Assembly (NCBI GenBank): GCA_016705325.1
Contig: JADIYJ010000006.1
Coordinates: 254,371-318,370 of the forward strand
DNA length: 64,000 bases
DNA from: Pseudomonadota bacterium
GTDB taxonomy: Bacteria > Pseudomonadota > Gammaproteobacteria > Steroidobacterales > Steroidobacteraceae
Direction of reading: 5' to 3'
The notes beneath the pieces were generated by a model that saw nothing but the letters and a program-made list of their open reading frames with translations, was not told where the DNA came from and ran no database searches. Below, piece by piece: positions 17,918-27,543 of this stretch. Within the stretch, counting starts at the first letter, position 1. The number at the start of each line of letters is the position of its first letter. The translations under genes were made by a program, and so were the position numbers.

Positions 17918-20671
17918 GTGGATGTCGACCACGAGCCGGACCGTCCGCTGCGGGACGACATCCGCCTGCTCGGCCGCTTGCTCGGCGACACGGTTCGCGA
18001 CCAGGAAGGCAGCCCCTCGTTCGACGTGGTGGAACGCGTGCGACAGAGCGCCATGGCGTTCCACCGCGACGAAGACGCCGGGGCCCGGCGCGAGCTCGAA
18101 CGCATCCTCGACGGGCTGAGTCGCGAGCAGACGATGATCGTGGCGCGCGCGTTCAGCTATTTCTCGCACCTGGCCAACCTCGCGGAAGACCTGCACAACA
18201 GTCGCCGCAAGCGCCAGTCCGACATCGCTGGCGACCCACCGGCGGACGGCAGCCTGGCGCGGGCGCTCGATCGTGTCGCGGCAGCCGGGGTCTCGCTGGA
18301 TTCACTGGCCGGATTCTTCCGCGATGGCGAGGTCGTGCCGGTACTGACGGCGCACCCCACGGAAGTCCAGCGCAAGAGCGTGCGCGACCTGGAGATGCAG
18401 ATCGAGCAGTTGCTGCAGGCACGCGAACGCACCCGCCTGACGCCGCAGGAACAGGCGGCCAACGACGAATCGATCCGCAGCGCGGTGCTCGCGCTGTGGC
18501 AGACCCGCATGCTGCGACTCGAGAAGCTCGACGTGCTCGACGAAGTGGCCAACGGGCTGTCGTTCTTCGAGCAGACGTTCCTGCCTGAGGTGCCTTTGCT
18601 GTATGGCGCGCTGGAGGACGAACTGCACCGTCGTTACCCGGACGCCACACTGTCCGAACTGCCCTCGTTCCTGCGGATCGGGTCGTGGATCGGCGGCGAC
18701 CGGGACGGCAATCCATTCGTGACGGCGGACGTGCTGGAGCGTGCGCTGCGCATGCAGTCGTCGCGCGTGTTCGAGTATTACCTCGAGCAGCTGCACGTAC
18801 TGGGCGCCGAACTCTCGATGACGACCCTCGTCACGGGCGTCTCGGAGGAACTGAACGCGCTGGCCGACCGCTCGCCGGACAAGAGCCCGCATCGTCGTGA
18901 CGAGCCGTATCGACGTGCGCTCACAGGACTCTACGCCCGGGTCGCCGCCACGGCGCGCGACCTCGACATGCACGAACCCTTGCGACACGCGATCGGCGCG
19001 GCCCCGCCTTATGCGCAGGTGGCCGAGTTCGCGGCCGACCTCGAGATCATCCGTCGCTCGCTCGAGGCGCACGACTCCGCGCTGCTCGCCCGCGGACGCC
19101 TGCGCCGCCTGCGACGGGCCGTCGACGTGTTCGGCTTTCACCTGGCCGCGGTGGACCTGCGCCAGAACTCGGACGTGCACCAGCGCGTCGTCAGCGAGCT
19201 GTTCGGCGCGGCGCGACCGGACGTCGACTATTCGTCGCTGGATGAAGCCGAACGCGTGCGAGTGCTGGCGGCGGAGCTGGTGACCCCGCGACTGCTCAGC
19301 TCGCCATACGTCGACTACTCCGCCGAGACATGCAGCGAACTCGCGATCCTGCAGACCGCGGCGCAGATGCACCAGCGCTACGGCGCGGCGTGCATCCCCA
19401 ATTACGTGATCTCGAAGTGCGACGGCGCGTCCGACGTGCTCGAAGTCGTGCTGCTGCTGCGCGAGGCCGGCCTCTACCGTCCGACGGACGCTCACCTCAG
19501 CTGCAACGTGATCCCCTTGTTCGAGACGATCGCGGACCTGCGCAACGCGGCCGGCGCCATGGATGCGCTGCTGTCGATCCCGGTGTACGCGCGCATGCTG
19601 GCCTCGCGCGGCAAGGCGCAGGAAGTGATGCTCGGATATTCCGACAGCAACAAGGACGGCGGCTACCTGACCTCGCGCTGGGAGTTGTTCAAGGCGCAGG
19701 TCGCACTGGTCGCGACGTTCCGCCAGCACGGCATCCGCATGCGGCTGTTCCATGGACGCGGCGGATCGGTCGGCCGCGGTGGCGGCCCGACGTACGAGGC
19801 GATCCTGGCGCAGCCCGGCGGCACCGTGCAGGGACAGATCCGAGTCACCGAACAGGGCGAAGTCATCGGCGCCAAGTACTCGAATGCCGAGGTCGGGCGT
19901 CGCAACCTGGAAGTGCTCGCCGCCGCGACGCTCGAGGCCACGCTGCTGGGAGGCGCGGGCCGGGCGCCGCAGTCCCGGTACCTGGAGGCCTTGGAAAAGC
20001 TGTCGGCCCGCGCGTACGAGGCCTATCGGCAACTGGTCTACGAGACGCCAGGCTTCGAGAATTACTTCTGGGAATCGACCGTCATCAGCGAAATCGCCGA
20101 GCTCAACATCGGCAGCCGCCCGGCCTCACGCAACCAGACACGTTCGATCGAGACGCTGCGGGCGATTCCCTGGGTGTTCTCGTGGGCGCAGTGCCGTTTG
20201 ATGCTGCCCGGCTGGTACGGGTTCGGGTCGGCCGCCGATGCGTGGCTGCAGGAGCACGGCGACGATGGCCTCGGACTGTTGCAGGAGATGCACCGCGAGT
20301 GGCCGTTCTTCGCGTCGGTGATGTCGAACATGGAGATGGTGCTGTCGAAGGCGGATATCGCCATCGCCTCGCGCTATGCCGACCTCGTCACCGATCCCGG
20401 CTTGCGCACGACGATCTTCGGCCGTATCCGGAAGGAGCTCGAGTCGACCCGTTCCGCCCTGCTGCGCATCATGGGGACCGGCGAGCTGCTCGCCGGCAAT
20501 CCGCAGCTGGCCCGCTCGATCAAGTACCGGTTTCCGTACCTCGATCCGCTCAACCACATCCAGGTCGAGCTGCTGCGACGTTATCGCGCCGGCGACAAGG
20601 ACGAGCGCAGCCGTCGCGGCATCCACCTGACCATCAACGGCATCGCGGCGGGCCTGCGCAACAGCGGTTGA
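17918..20671 (+). CDS. ppc: Phosphoenolpyruvate carboxylase
   Basis: 917 residues, full length. Signature segments in order: VLTAHPTEVQRKS (catalytic His), IGSWIGGDRDGNPFV, VDLRQNSDVHQ, EVMLGYSDSNKDGGY (catalytic Arg/Lys region), FHGRGGSVGRGGGPTYEAI, SRPASRNQTRSIETLRAIPW and the C-terminal TINGIAAGLRNSG. It fixes bicarbonate onto PEP to give oxaloacetate, refilling the TCA cycle. GTG start 2 bases after the preceding stop. No lesions seen. Confidence 0.97.
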   Translation: MDVDHEPDRPLRDDIRLLGRLLGDTVRDQEGSPSFDVVERVRQSAMAFHRDEDAGARRELERILDGLSREQTMIVARAFSYFSHLANLAEDLHNSRRKRQSDIAGDPPADGSLARALDRVAAAGVSLDSLAGFFRDGEVVPVLTAHPTEVQRKSVRDLEMQIEQLLQARERTRLTPQEQAANDESIRSAVLALWQTRMLRLEKLDVLDEVANGLSFFEQTFLPEVPLLYGALEDELHRRYPDATLSELPSFLRIGSWIGGDRDGNPFVTADVLERALRMQSSRVFEYYLEQLHVLGAELSMTTLVTGVSEELNALADRSPDKSPHRRDEPYRRALTGLYARVAATARDLDMHEPLRHAIGAAPPYAQVAEFAADLEIIRRSLEAHDSALLARGRLRRLRRAVDVFGFHLAAVDLRQNSDVHQRVVSELFGAARPDVDYSSLDEAERVRVLAAELVTPRLLSSPYVDYSAETCSELAILQTAAQMHQRYGAACIPNYVISKCDGASDVLEVVLLLREAGLYRPTDAHLSCNVIPLFETIADLRNAAGAMDALLSIPVYARMLASRGKAQEVMLGYSDSNKDGGYLTSRWELFKAQVALVATFRQHGIRMRLFHGRGGSVGRGGGPTYEAILAQPGGTVQGQIRVTEQGEVIGAKYSNAEVGRRNLEVLAAATLEATLLGGAGRAPQSRYLEALEKLSARAYEAYRQLVYETPGFENYFWESTVISEIAELNIGSRPASRNQTRSIETLRAIPWVFSWAQCRLMLPGWYGFGSAADAWLQEHGDDGLGLLQEMHREWPFFASVMSNMEMVLSKADIAIASRYADLVTDPGLRTTIFGRIRKELESTRSALLRIMGTGELLAGNPQLARSIKYRFPYLDPLNHIQVELLRRYRAGDKDERSRRGIHLTINGIAAGLRNSG

Positions 20672-20746
20672 CCCTGCGCGACTGGACCTGGAATCGGACG
20701 TGGCCCTAGTATCGGCCGCAGAACAATCAGCCGGGGGGGAATCACC

Positions 20747-21181
20747 ATGAACGAGCTGAACACCAGGACCCCGCGCCACCTCTGGATCGTGGGCGTGCTG
20801 TCGGTGCTGTGGAATGCCGTGGGCGCATTCGACTATTCCGCCTCGCAGTTGCGCGTCGAGTCCTACATGAGCCAGTTCACGCCGGAACAGCTCGCCTACT
20901 TCCATGGATTTCCGGCGTGGGCCATTGCCGCGTGGGCGATCGCGGTGTGGGGTGCGCTGCTCGGCTCGTTGAGCCTGCTGCTGCGCAAAGCCTGGGCCGT
21001 CTGGCTGTTCGGCGTGTCCATCGTGGCGATGGTGCTCACCGGGATCTACAGCTACCTGCTCACGGATGGCCTGGCGCTGACGGGAACCGGCGGCGCGATC
21101 TTCACCGCAGTCATCTGGGTCATCGCCTTCAGCCTGTATTTCTATGCGCGCGCCATGACGCGGCGCGGGGTGCTGCGCTAG
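20747..21181 (+). CDS. Four-helix membrane protein, 144 aa
   Basis: Four hydrophobic segments with a short loop ESYMSQFTPEQLAYFHGFPAW between the first two and a conserved-looking WNAVGAFDYSASQL after helix 1. I know this only as a conserved hypothetical membrane protein. It is preceded by a strong G-rich ribosome site. Its stop TAG and the stop of the convergent DUF1302 gene share the tetramer CTAG. Confidence 0.7.
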   Translation: MNELNTRTPRHLWIVGVLSVLWNAVGAFDYSASQLRVESYMSQFTPEQLAYFHGFPAWAIAAWAIAVWGALLGSLSLLLRKAWAVWLFGVSIVAMVLTGIYSYLLTDGLALTGTGGAIFTAVIWVIAFSLYFYARAMTRRGVLR

Positions 21182-22980
21182 AACTGAAAACTGACGTAGG
21201 CCTGCGCGATGCTGCGATCGCGCGCGTTGTTGTACGTGCCACCCCAGGTCGGCTGCCATGCCAGCGCCGCGGACCAGCGACTCGCGAACAGGGCCTGCAG
21301 CGACACCACGGCGAGCATGCGGCCTTCGAGGATCATGCCGTCTCCTGACCAACCCCAGACGTCCTGACCGAGCACGAGCGAAGGGACCAGGTCGACGTCG
21401 CCGATCGCCTTCGGGTACTTCAGGCCCGCGCGCAGCCGGTAGCCGAAGGCTTCCTGCGACACGTAGCCATCGCTGGTGCATGCGACCGGCGCTGCGGGTG
21501 GCGGGCACACACCCCCGACCGGGCCCTGCCCGAACACCTCGGCGCGCCCGAACCGCGTCACCGACGAATCCGGCAGGTCCGGCACCCGCTTGTAGATGAG
21601 TTCGGCGCCGTAACTCATGCCGGCGGAACCGAGCACGGCGGGCAGGCCGCCGGTCGCGCCGACTTGCAGCTGCAGAGCCTCGTGCCGTTCCCAGGCGCGC
21701 AGCACGCCGCCCGGCGCAACGGCGTCGGCCTTCGCTCGCAACGGCGTCGGCGCCGTCCGGGAAACGGCCGCACTGATCACGTCGAACGAGTTGTACTGCA
21801 GCGGCTGGTTGGGGCGATACGTGAGTTCACCGAGCACGACGCCGCCACGCCATTTCGATTCGAACGTCGCACCGAACATCCGGATGTCCCCGGGGTACTC
21901 GATGAAGTACGTTGGATTGCGGTTGCCAGGATCGCCCGGCAGAAACAGCGGGCCTGCGACACGCCCCGACTTCGTCCCGCTGTAGAACGGCGCGCGCGAG
22001 TGGAACTGCGTCGCATACAGGCCGAACTCCGTCGCCCACGAATCGACCGTGTGTTTGAGCGCGATGCCGCCCTGCCCCGAGTCCGACGGATCCTGCGTCG
22101 CGGTGCGCCTGACGTAGATGCCGGTCGCGATGGCCGCGCGGTCGGAGAGATTGCCGAACATCGCCTTGTCGCAGCCCTCGGCCATGAAGTCGAGCGACGA
22201 GTAGAACGTGCCGCACCCGTTCAACGCGGTGGGTTCGAACCGCAACTGGTAGAACGCCTCGACGCTCGTGGCCCGCGACAACCCGATGCGCCCGAACACG
22301 GCCGGGAACGTGATGCGTGCTTCGTGCTCGCGATCAACGCCGGGCCGCAACGAGGCAGGCACGTCGAGCGGATTGAGATCACGCAGCCCGCCGAGGGCCG
22401 TCAGGCGCTTGCCCCAGTCGAGCGACTGCCAGCCCAGCTTCCAGTCGACGGCCAGGTCATCGAACTGGTGATGGCCATGGCCGTAAAGATTGTCCAGCGC
22501 GACGCCGCTGAATTTCGAGCGAGCCAGGGCGCCGTCATCGCTCAGCGGCTGATCCGCCGCAAAATCGTTCGGCACGTGGCCCCACGGACGGCTCACTTCC
22601 GCATTGGCGTAGTCGTACCAGGCCTGACCGCTCGCCTCGATCCCGTAGTTGCGCCACGTGTAAGACAGCGACAGGTAGCCCTTGAGCACAGACGCGACCT
22701 GGTCGCCGCGATCGAAGTTGAGGTTGCCGTCGTCGCCGTTGCGGCCAGCACTCGGCGTCACCGCATTGCCCGGGATCCCGACCAGCGCACTGTTGGCGTC
22801 GGCCAGCAGCTTCGGATCCTGCTCGTCGATGCGGACCGCGGTGCCGAGGTAAGTCGAACCCGTGATGCTGAGTTTGCCCGCACCGAACTCGTGTTCCGCG
22901 CCGTGCGCGGCCGGGACCAGCAGGGCAGTCGCAAGCACGACCCACATCGGCCGGCCTTGCGCACTGATCCAGACCACCAT
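21178..22980 (-). CDS. DUF1302 outer-membrane protein
   Basis: 600 residues with a signal peptide (cleaved after AAHGA) and a beta-barrel-like composition ending in an aromatic (YVSFQF). DUF1302 features: the N-terminal GKLSITGSTYLGTAVR, GYLSLSYTWRNYGIEASGQAWYD split by turns, DWKLGWQSLDWGK and the later AFYQLRFEPTALNGCGTFY stretch. These proteins usually pair with DUF1329 proteins and are linked to steroid, lipid or terpenoid degradation; no DUF1329 gene is seen here. Probably an outer-membrane channel for hydrophobic compounds. Confidence 0.82.
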   Translation of the reverse strand: MVVWISAQGRPMWVVLATALLVPAAHGAEHEFGAGKLSITGSTYLGTAVRIDEQDPKLLADANSALVGIPGNAVTPSAGRNGDDGNLNFDRGDQVASVLKGYLSLSYTWRNYGIEASGQAWYDYANAEVSRPWGHVPNDFAADQPLSDDGALARSKFSGVALDNLYGHGHHQFDDLAVDWKLGWQSLDWGKRLTALGGLRDLNPLDVPASLRPGVDREHEARITFPAVFGRIGLSRATSVEAFYQLRFEPTALNGCGTFYSSLDFMAEGCDKAMFGNLSDRAAIATGIYVRRTATQDPSDSGQGGIALKHTVDSWATEFGLYATQFHSRAPFYSGTKSGRVAGPLFLPGDPGNRNPTYFIEYPGDIRMFGATFESKWRGGVVLGELTYRPNQPLQYNSFDVISAAVSRTAPTPLRAKADAVAPGGVLRAWERHEALQLQVGATGGLPAVLGSAGMSYGAELIYKRVPDLPDSSVTRFGRAEVFGQGPVGGVCPPPAAPVACTSDGYVSQEAFGYRLRAGLKYPKAIGDVDLVPSLVLGQDVWGWSGDGMILEGRMLAVVSLQALFASRWSAALAWQPTWGGTYNNARDRSIAQAYVSFQF

Positions 22981-23077
22981 CGTGCCCCCGAGGCGTTTGC
23001 CGCATCGGGTGATGGTGCCGCTCGGAAAGCCGACGCCGCATCGTGGCTAACCAGCACCTGCGGCGCCCGACCAGCTC

Positions 23078-23089
23078 ATGTGATCACAT
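23078..23089. promoter_or_regulatory. 12-bp palindrome in the promoter region of the DUF1302 gene
   Basis: ATGTGATCACAT lies in an AT-rich patch about 100 bases upstream of the DUF1302 start, in otherwise GC-rich DNA. It could bind a dimeric regulator, but the spacing does not fit CRP, and the regulator is not known. Confidence 0.35.
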
Positions 23090-23141
23090 TAATAAGTTCA
23101 CGTAAACCAATGAATAATAATGCTTTATAGCCGCAGAAGGT

Positions 23142-24548
23142 CTACCGCTTTTGTGCCAGTCCCGGCCGTGTCCGGGGAGTCTGCCGCTGCAGCGTCGCAA
23201 ACGCCTCGCGGGTGTACCTCGCCAGGCGGCCGGCATGCGGCAGCGCCGAGGCATTCGCGGTGAAGCCGATCGTGACCTGCCCGGCATAGGACATGAACGT
23301 GATGTTGAGACCCATGCCCGCGATGAGCGTGGACACCGGGCAGAGCGCTTCGAGCCGGGCGCCGGCCAGGTACAGCGGTTCACCCGGGCCATGCACGTTC
23401 GAGATCAGGACGTTGGCCGGAACGAAAAAGTCCGCGGACCCGCGCGAGACGAGCGCAAGCGTTTCGCCCAGCGCAAAAGTCAGCACCGCGTAAGCGTAGG
23501 CCACGTCCTTCGGCAGTGCGCGAATGCGTTCCTTCGCCGCGCGGGTGTTCGCGATCACCTCCCGCATGCGCCGGCCGATCGCTGCCGACGGTGTCCCGAG
23601 CGGTGCCCAGAAGACGGAAACCTGCGTCGTCAATTGCTTGTGCTTCCGGTCCTGCAACGAGACGGGGCAGATGGCGACCAGCGCGCGATCCGCCGGCCGG
23701 CCAATGCTGCGCAGGTAGCGGTTCATGGCCGCGTCGAGCACGCACAGTGCGACATCGTTCAGCGTCGTGCCCCAGGCGCGTGCGACCGCCGTCATGACCC
23801 GCAGCGGCAGGACCGTGTGCGCGATGGCCCGCGCGTTGCGGATCGGTTCGTTCATCGGCGTGAGTGGCGCGGTAAACGGACGATTCGTCCGGCTCGAGAA
23901 CCCGCGCAGTCCCGCCAGGCATTCCTCGAGCACGCGCTCCGATCCCCAGCCGATTGACAGTGCGGTGCGCGCTGTCTGCGTCACGTCGCGCTCGAGACGC
24001 GGCAGCAGGCCCTTGGGCGGAACACGGGTTGCCACCGGCAGACTCGTCGCGATGACGGCGCGGATGCGCCGATCCCGCGGTGACCGGGACAGCGAACGCC
24101 GCACCAGGGCGATACCCGACTCGCCGTCCACCAGCGAGTGATGGATCTTGATGAAGACGGCGAACCGGTACCGTTCCAGGCCTTCGATCACGTACACCCG
24201 CCAGCCCGGATGCCTGCGATCGAGCATCGGCGCATGCAGTTCGGCGACGAGTTCGTCCAGCTGCGCATCGGACCCCGGCGCCGGCAGCGTCCGGCGCTGG
24301 AAGTGGTAGTCGGCGTCGAGTCGGTCGACCTCTTGCCACTCGGGCAGCCCGACCCTGCGCAGGATGGGAATGCGATTGAAGGGCGGCACCGGCGTGGCCC
24401 GCCGGTACGCGTTCACGATCCTGTCCACGATGTTGGCGCCGCCGCGGAGCGGCCGCTGGAAGATCAGCAAGGCACCGACGTGCCTCGGGTTGTCCTGGCT
24501 CTCCGTCAGGAAGAACATCAGGTCGAGCATCGGTATCGGGATACTCAC
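23142..24548 (-). CDS. Wax ester synthase/diacylglycerol acyltransferase-like (WS/DGAT) 1
   Basis: 468 residues. The catalytic motif HHSLVDG (HHxxxDG) is at about residue 130; NDVALCVLDAAMNRYL and the C-terminal PANVLISNVHGPGEPLYLAG with SYAGQVTIGF are WS/DGAT landmarks. The enzyme would esterify acyl-CoA with a fatty alcohol or diacylglycerol, making storage lipid at the membrane. GTG start with GGAGG seven bases upstream. Divergent from a second WS/DGAT gene 114 bases away. Confidence 0.85.
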   Translation of the reverse strand: MSIPIPMLDLMFFLTESQDNPRHVGALLIFQRPLRGGANIVDRIVNAYRRATPVPPFNRIPILRRVGLPEWQEVDRLDADYHFQRRTLPAPGSDAQLDELVAELHAPMLDRRHPGWRVYVIEGLERYRFAVFIKIHHSLVDGESGIALVRRSLSRSPRDRRIRAVIATSLPVATRVPPKGLLPRLERDVTQTARTALSIGWGSERVLEECLAGLRGFSSRTNRPFTAPLTPMNEPIRNARAIAHTVLPLRVMTAVARAWGTTLNDVALCVLDAAMNRYLRSIGRPADRALVAICPVSLQDRKHKQLTTQVSVFWAPLGTPSAAIGRRMREVIANTRAAKERIRALPKDVAYAYAVLTFALGETLALVSRGSADFFVPANVLISNVHGPGEPLYLAGARLEALCPVSTLIAGMGLNITFMSYAGQVTIGFTANASALPHAGRLARYTREAFATLQRQTPRTRPGLAQKR

Positions 24549-24662
24549 GGCTTCCCTCCCCTTTCGCTGCAGTCTGCACCCGCGGCCAGGAGGTGGGGAT
24601 ACGCAACAATGGCAGACAAGCGCGCGTATCCTGATCACCCTCAGCAGGAGACATCGCAGCCC

Positions 24663-26090
24663 ATGAAGACGTTGAGCGGCCTGGACGGCCTGTTCCTGCA
24701 CCTGGAGACGCCGGCAACGCCGATGCACGTCGGGTCGCTGAGCCTGCTGGAACTCCCGGCGAATCATCGCGGCGACTTCTGCAGATCCGTGCAGCGTCAC
24801 TACGCTCGCCGGCTGCCCCTGGTGCCGGTGCTCAGCCGCCGGCTTGCCGCGATGCCGCTGCAACTGGCGAACCCCGTCTGGGTGCAGGCCGACGACGTCG
24901 ACCTGAAGTATCACGTCCAGCGCGTGGTGCTGCCGCATCCCGGCACGCAGGCACAACTCGAGGAATGCGTCGGTCGCCTGCATTCCCTCCTGCTCGACCG
25001 GACCCGTCCGCTGTGGATGGTGTACATCATCGAGGGATTGCAGTCGGGCCAGGCCGCCTACTACACGAAGATCCACCACGCGTTGCTCGATGGGCAGGCG
25101 GCGGTCATGCTCTCCCGCGCCTTGTTCGAGGTGACGCCCCGCAGTCAGCGGGTTCCCACTGCTGTTGCCGGCCAGGCGAGCCACGGCGAGCACCCGGGCC
25201 TGGGCACGCTGGCCACGGCAGCGGTGAAACACGACGCCGCGCAATACCTGAAGTTCGTGCGCACGCTGCCCGCCATCGTCAGGACCCTCACCGGCCTGCG
25301 CCGTGGCGTAGACACTGAATCATCGGCGCAACCCACCGCGACGTCAGTGTTCGCGCCGAGGACCCCGCTCAACGTCGCCATTACCGGCGACCGCGGCTTC
25401 GCCGGCGTCTCGATACCGCTCGACCAGATCAAGGCGGTGGCCGCGGCGCACGACGCGAAGATCAACGACGTCGTCATGGCCATCTGCAGTGGCGCGCTGC
25501 GCCGCTACCTGCTGGACCACGGCGGCCTGCCGGGCGAGCCGCTGCTGGCAGCGGTGCCGATCTCGTTGCGCGAGCCCGGCAACACGGAATACACCACGCA
25601 GGCGACCATGGCCCGGGTCAGCCTTGCCACGAACATCGCCAACCCGGTGCGGCGGCTGCGCGCCATCCGCGACGCATCGGCCGCCGCGAAGTCAGCCACG
25701 GGCCGCGCCAAGGCCATCCTGCCCACCGACTTTCCGTCGTTCGGCCTGCCCTGGATCCTGCATTGGCTGGCGTCGATCTATGAGCGCGCCATGCTCGGGA
25801 ACCTGGTCCCCCCGCTGGCCAACGTCGTGATTTCCAACGTGGCCGGTCCGCAGGCGCCGCTGTATTTCGCGGGCGCCCGCATTGCCGGCTACTGGCCGCT
25901 GTCGATCGTGCATCACGGCCTGGGCGTCAACGTCACCGTGGAGAGCTACGCCGGCGCGATGGGATTCGGCATCACCACCGCGCACAGCGCCGTGTCCGAC
26001 CCACGCCGGATCGCCGAGTATCTGCTCGCCGCGCATGCGAACTCGTGCCGCGCCGCGCCGCACACGGCCGGCGAAACGCCAGGGCGCTAG
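24663..26090 (+). CDS. Wax ester synthase/diacylglycerol acyltransferase-like (WS/DGAT) 2
   Basis: 475 residues with the family opening LSGLDGLFLHLETPATPMHVGS, here split at residue 20. The active-site HHALLDGQ is at about residue 140, then INDVVMAICSGALRRYL, and PPLANVVISNVAGPQAPLY near the C-terminus. Same reaction class as its divergent neighbour but clearly a different paralogue, so substrate preferences may differ. Ends 17 bases before a convergent SDR gene. Confidence 0.88.
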   Translation: MKTLSGLDGLFLHLETPATPMHVGSLSLLELPANHRGDFCRSVQRHYARRLPLVPVLSRRLAAMPLQLANPVWVQADDVDLKYHVQRVVLPHPGTQAQLEECVGRLHSLLLDRTRPLWMVYIIEGLQSGQAAYYTKIHHALLDGQAAVMLSRALFEVTPRSQRVPTAVAGQASHGEHPGLGTLATAAVKHDAAQYLKFVRTLPAIVRTLTGLRRGVDTESSAQPTATSVFAPRTPLNVAITGDRGFAGVSIPLDQIKAVAAAHDAKINDVVMAICSGALRRYLLDHGGLPGEPLLAAVPISLREPGNTEYTTQATMARVSLATNIANPVRRLRAIRDASAAAKSATGRAKAILPTDFPSFGLPWILHWLASIYERAMLGNLVPPLANVVISNVAGPQAPLYFAGARIAGYWPLSIVHHGLGVNVTVESYAGAMGFGITTAHSAVSDPRRIAEYLLAAHANSCRAAPHTAGETPGR

Positions 26091-26107
26091 CCAGATCCGC
26101 CAGCCGC

Positions 26108-26944
26108 TCAGCGCAGCGCGTCGAGTCCGAACAGCTGCGAGAGCCTGGCGTCGAACATCGCCGCCGGCAGCAGCCGCTTCAGCAGCGGCAGCCGCACGCT
26201 GTTGGTGCCGCCACGGATGACGCGCGGCGGCGAGCTGCGCAACAACGCGTCGACGACGGGCACGACAAAGACGTCTGCCGCCATCGCACCCTGCTGCCCG
26301 GCCTGGGCGCGGGCACGAATCCCAGGTTCCACGGGCCGGTAGAGCGAATTCTCCGGCAGGCGAACCGCCGCCTCCGCGTGCTCACCGAAGCTGGAGCGCA
26401 CGCCACCCGGCTGGATCGAGACCACGTGAATGCCGAAAGGCGCCAGTTCCATGCGCAGGGCGTCGGTGAGCGAGTGCACGGCCGCCTTGCTCGAGCAATA
26501 GGCAGCTGCAAACGGCGTCGTGAAAAGCCCGACGATGCTGCCGACATTGGCGACCACTGCGCTGCCGCTCTTCGCGACCGCTGCGCGCAGCAGGGGCACG
26601 GCCTGACCGGTCACCGCCATCGGGGCGATGACATTGGTCTCGTACTGACGACGCAGGTCTTCGCGGGTCAGGTCGACCACGGCGCCGACCTGCGAGAAGC
26701 CGGCGTTGTTGACCAGCAGGTCGAGGTGTCCCGCCTCGCGCGCAACGGTGTCGAGCGCTGCCGCGATGGAGGCATCGTCGTTGACGTCCAGTGCCAGGCC
26801 ACGCACGCCCTCAGCTTCCAGCGCGGCCAGTGCCTCGGCGCGCCGGGCGGTGGCGTAGACCCGATGACCCCGTTTGCCGAGTTCGCGTGCGAGCGCGGCG
26901 CCGATGCCGCTCGAGCAGCCGGTGATCAGGATCGTTTTCTGCAT
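26108..26944 (-). CDS. Short-chain dehydrogenase/reductase
   Basis: 278 residues from the ATG that has GGGGAG five bases upstream; a GTG two codons earlier is the alternative. Motifs: TGCSSGIG for cofactor binding, NNAG (LLVNNAGF), catalytic Ser in VGSIVG and YCSSK as YxxxK. Classical NADP-preferring SDR pattern. Between the acyltransferase and a PH-domain gene, so a role in fatty aldehyde or lipid metabolism is plausible, but substrate is unknown. Confidence 0.83.
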   Translation of the reverse strand: MQKTILITGCSSGIGAALARELGKRGHRVYATARRAEALAALEAEGVRGLALDVNDDASIAAALDTVAREAGHLDLLVNNAGFSQVGAVVDLTREDLRRQYETNVIAPMAVTGQAVPLLRAAVAKSGSAVVANVGSIVGLFTTPFAAAYCSSKAAVHSLTDALRMELAPFGIHVVSIQPGGVRSSFGEHAEAAVRLPENSLYRPVEPGIRARAQAGQQGAMAADVFVVPVVDALLRSSPPRVIRGGTNSVRLPLLKRLLPAAMFDARLSQLFGLDALR

Positions 26945-26954
26945 CTGCACTCCC

Positions 26955-27473
26955 CTACGCCTGGACGAAGGTCGTCAGGCGCCGCCGCGTGCGCTCACGC
27001 AATGAATACTCGCGCAGGGTATCCGCCAGCTGCTCCAGGCCGGGGATGCCATACAGGATGACGGTGGCCGAGCTGGTGTCCGACGAACGAAGATCGAGCA
27101 GGCAGTGCCCCACCAGGCGCATGCCGAGCGGCTTGTGCAGGTCGAAGTGGTCGATGCGGAACACCTCGATGCTGTCCTTGGTCTTCGAGAAGATCCCGCG
27201 CTCGACCCGCACGCGTTGCGAGGTGATCTCGTAGCGCGTCCCGATGGCCTTGAACCAGTAGTAAATCCAGGCCAGGCCCAGCGTGAGCACCACGACGACC
27301 CACTGCGACGCGCTGTAGATGACCGCAGGGTGACCTGAGAAGACCATCTTCTCGATTTCCGCTTCCTTCGCCGCGGCCAGGGCCGCCAGGTCGGTATTGC
27401 AGAAGCGGCACTTGATGGCGACCGCCTTGATGGTCTCGCCGCAGATGGGACAGGCCTTGGTGTCGTCGCTCAT
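26955..27473 (-). CDS. Zinc-ribbon plus bacterial PH-domain membrane protein
   Basis: 172 residues. An N-terminal zinc ribbon (CPICGETIKAVAIKCRFC) is followed by one or two membrane segments (WVVVVLTLGLAWIYYWF) and a bPH2-type domain (YEITSQRVRVERGIFSKTKD, then IEVFRIDHFDL). Bacterial PH proteins of this type are membrane-associated and of uncertain role. The start ATG gives a protein beginning at the zinc ribbon. It lies upstream of the SDR gene on the same strand, 10 bases apart. Confidence 0.78.
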   Translation of the reverse strand: MSDDTKACPICGETIKAVAIKCRFCNTDLAALAAAKEAEIEKMVFSGHPAVIYSASQWVVVVLTLGLAWIYYWFKAIGTRYEITSQRVRVERGIFSKTKDSIEVFRIDHFDLHKPLGMRLVGHCLLDLRSSDTSSATVILYGIPGLEQLADTLREYSLRERTRRRLTTFVQA

Positions 27474-27543
27474 GCCGGACTTCCGTCGTTCCCCTGGAGG
27501 CGGCAATTATGCGCCTGCGCACCGGCCCGTCACCCCACCGGCC

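Noticed and set aside
18302..20032. 576-codon minus-strand frame inside ppc
   Set aside because: Shadow of the ppc coding strand; no family features.
23078..23089. CRP site
   Set aside because: TGTGA and TCACA touch with no spacer, whereas CRP sites need a 6-base gap; kept only as an unassigned palindrome.
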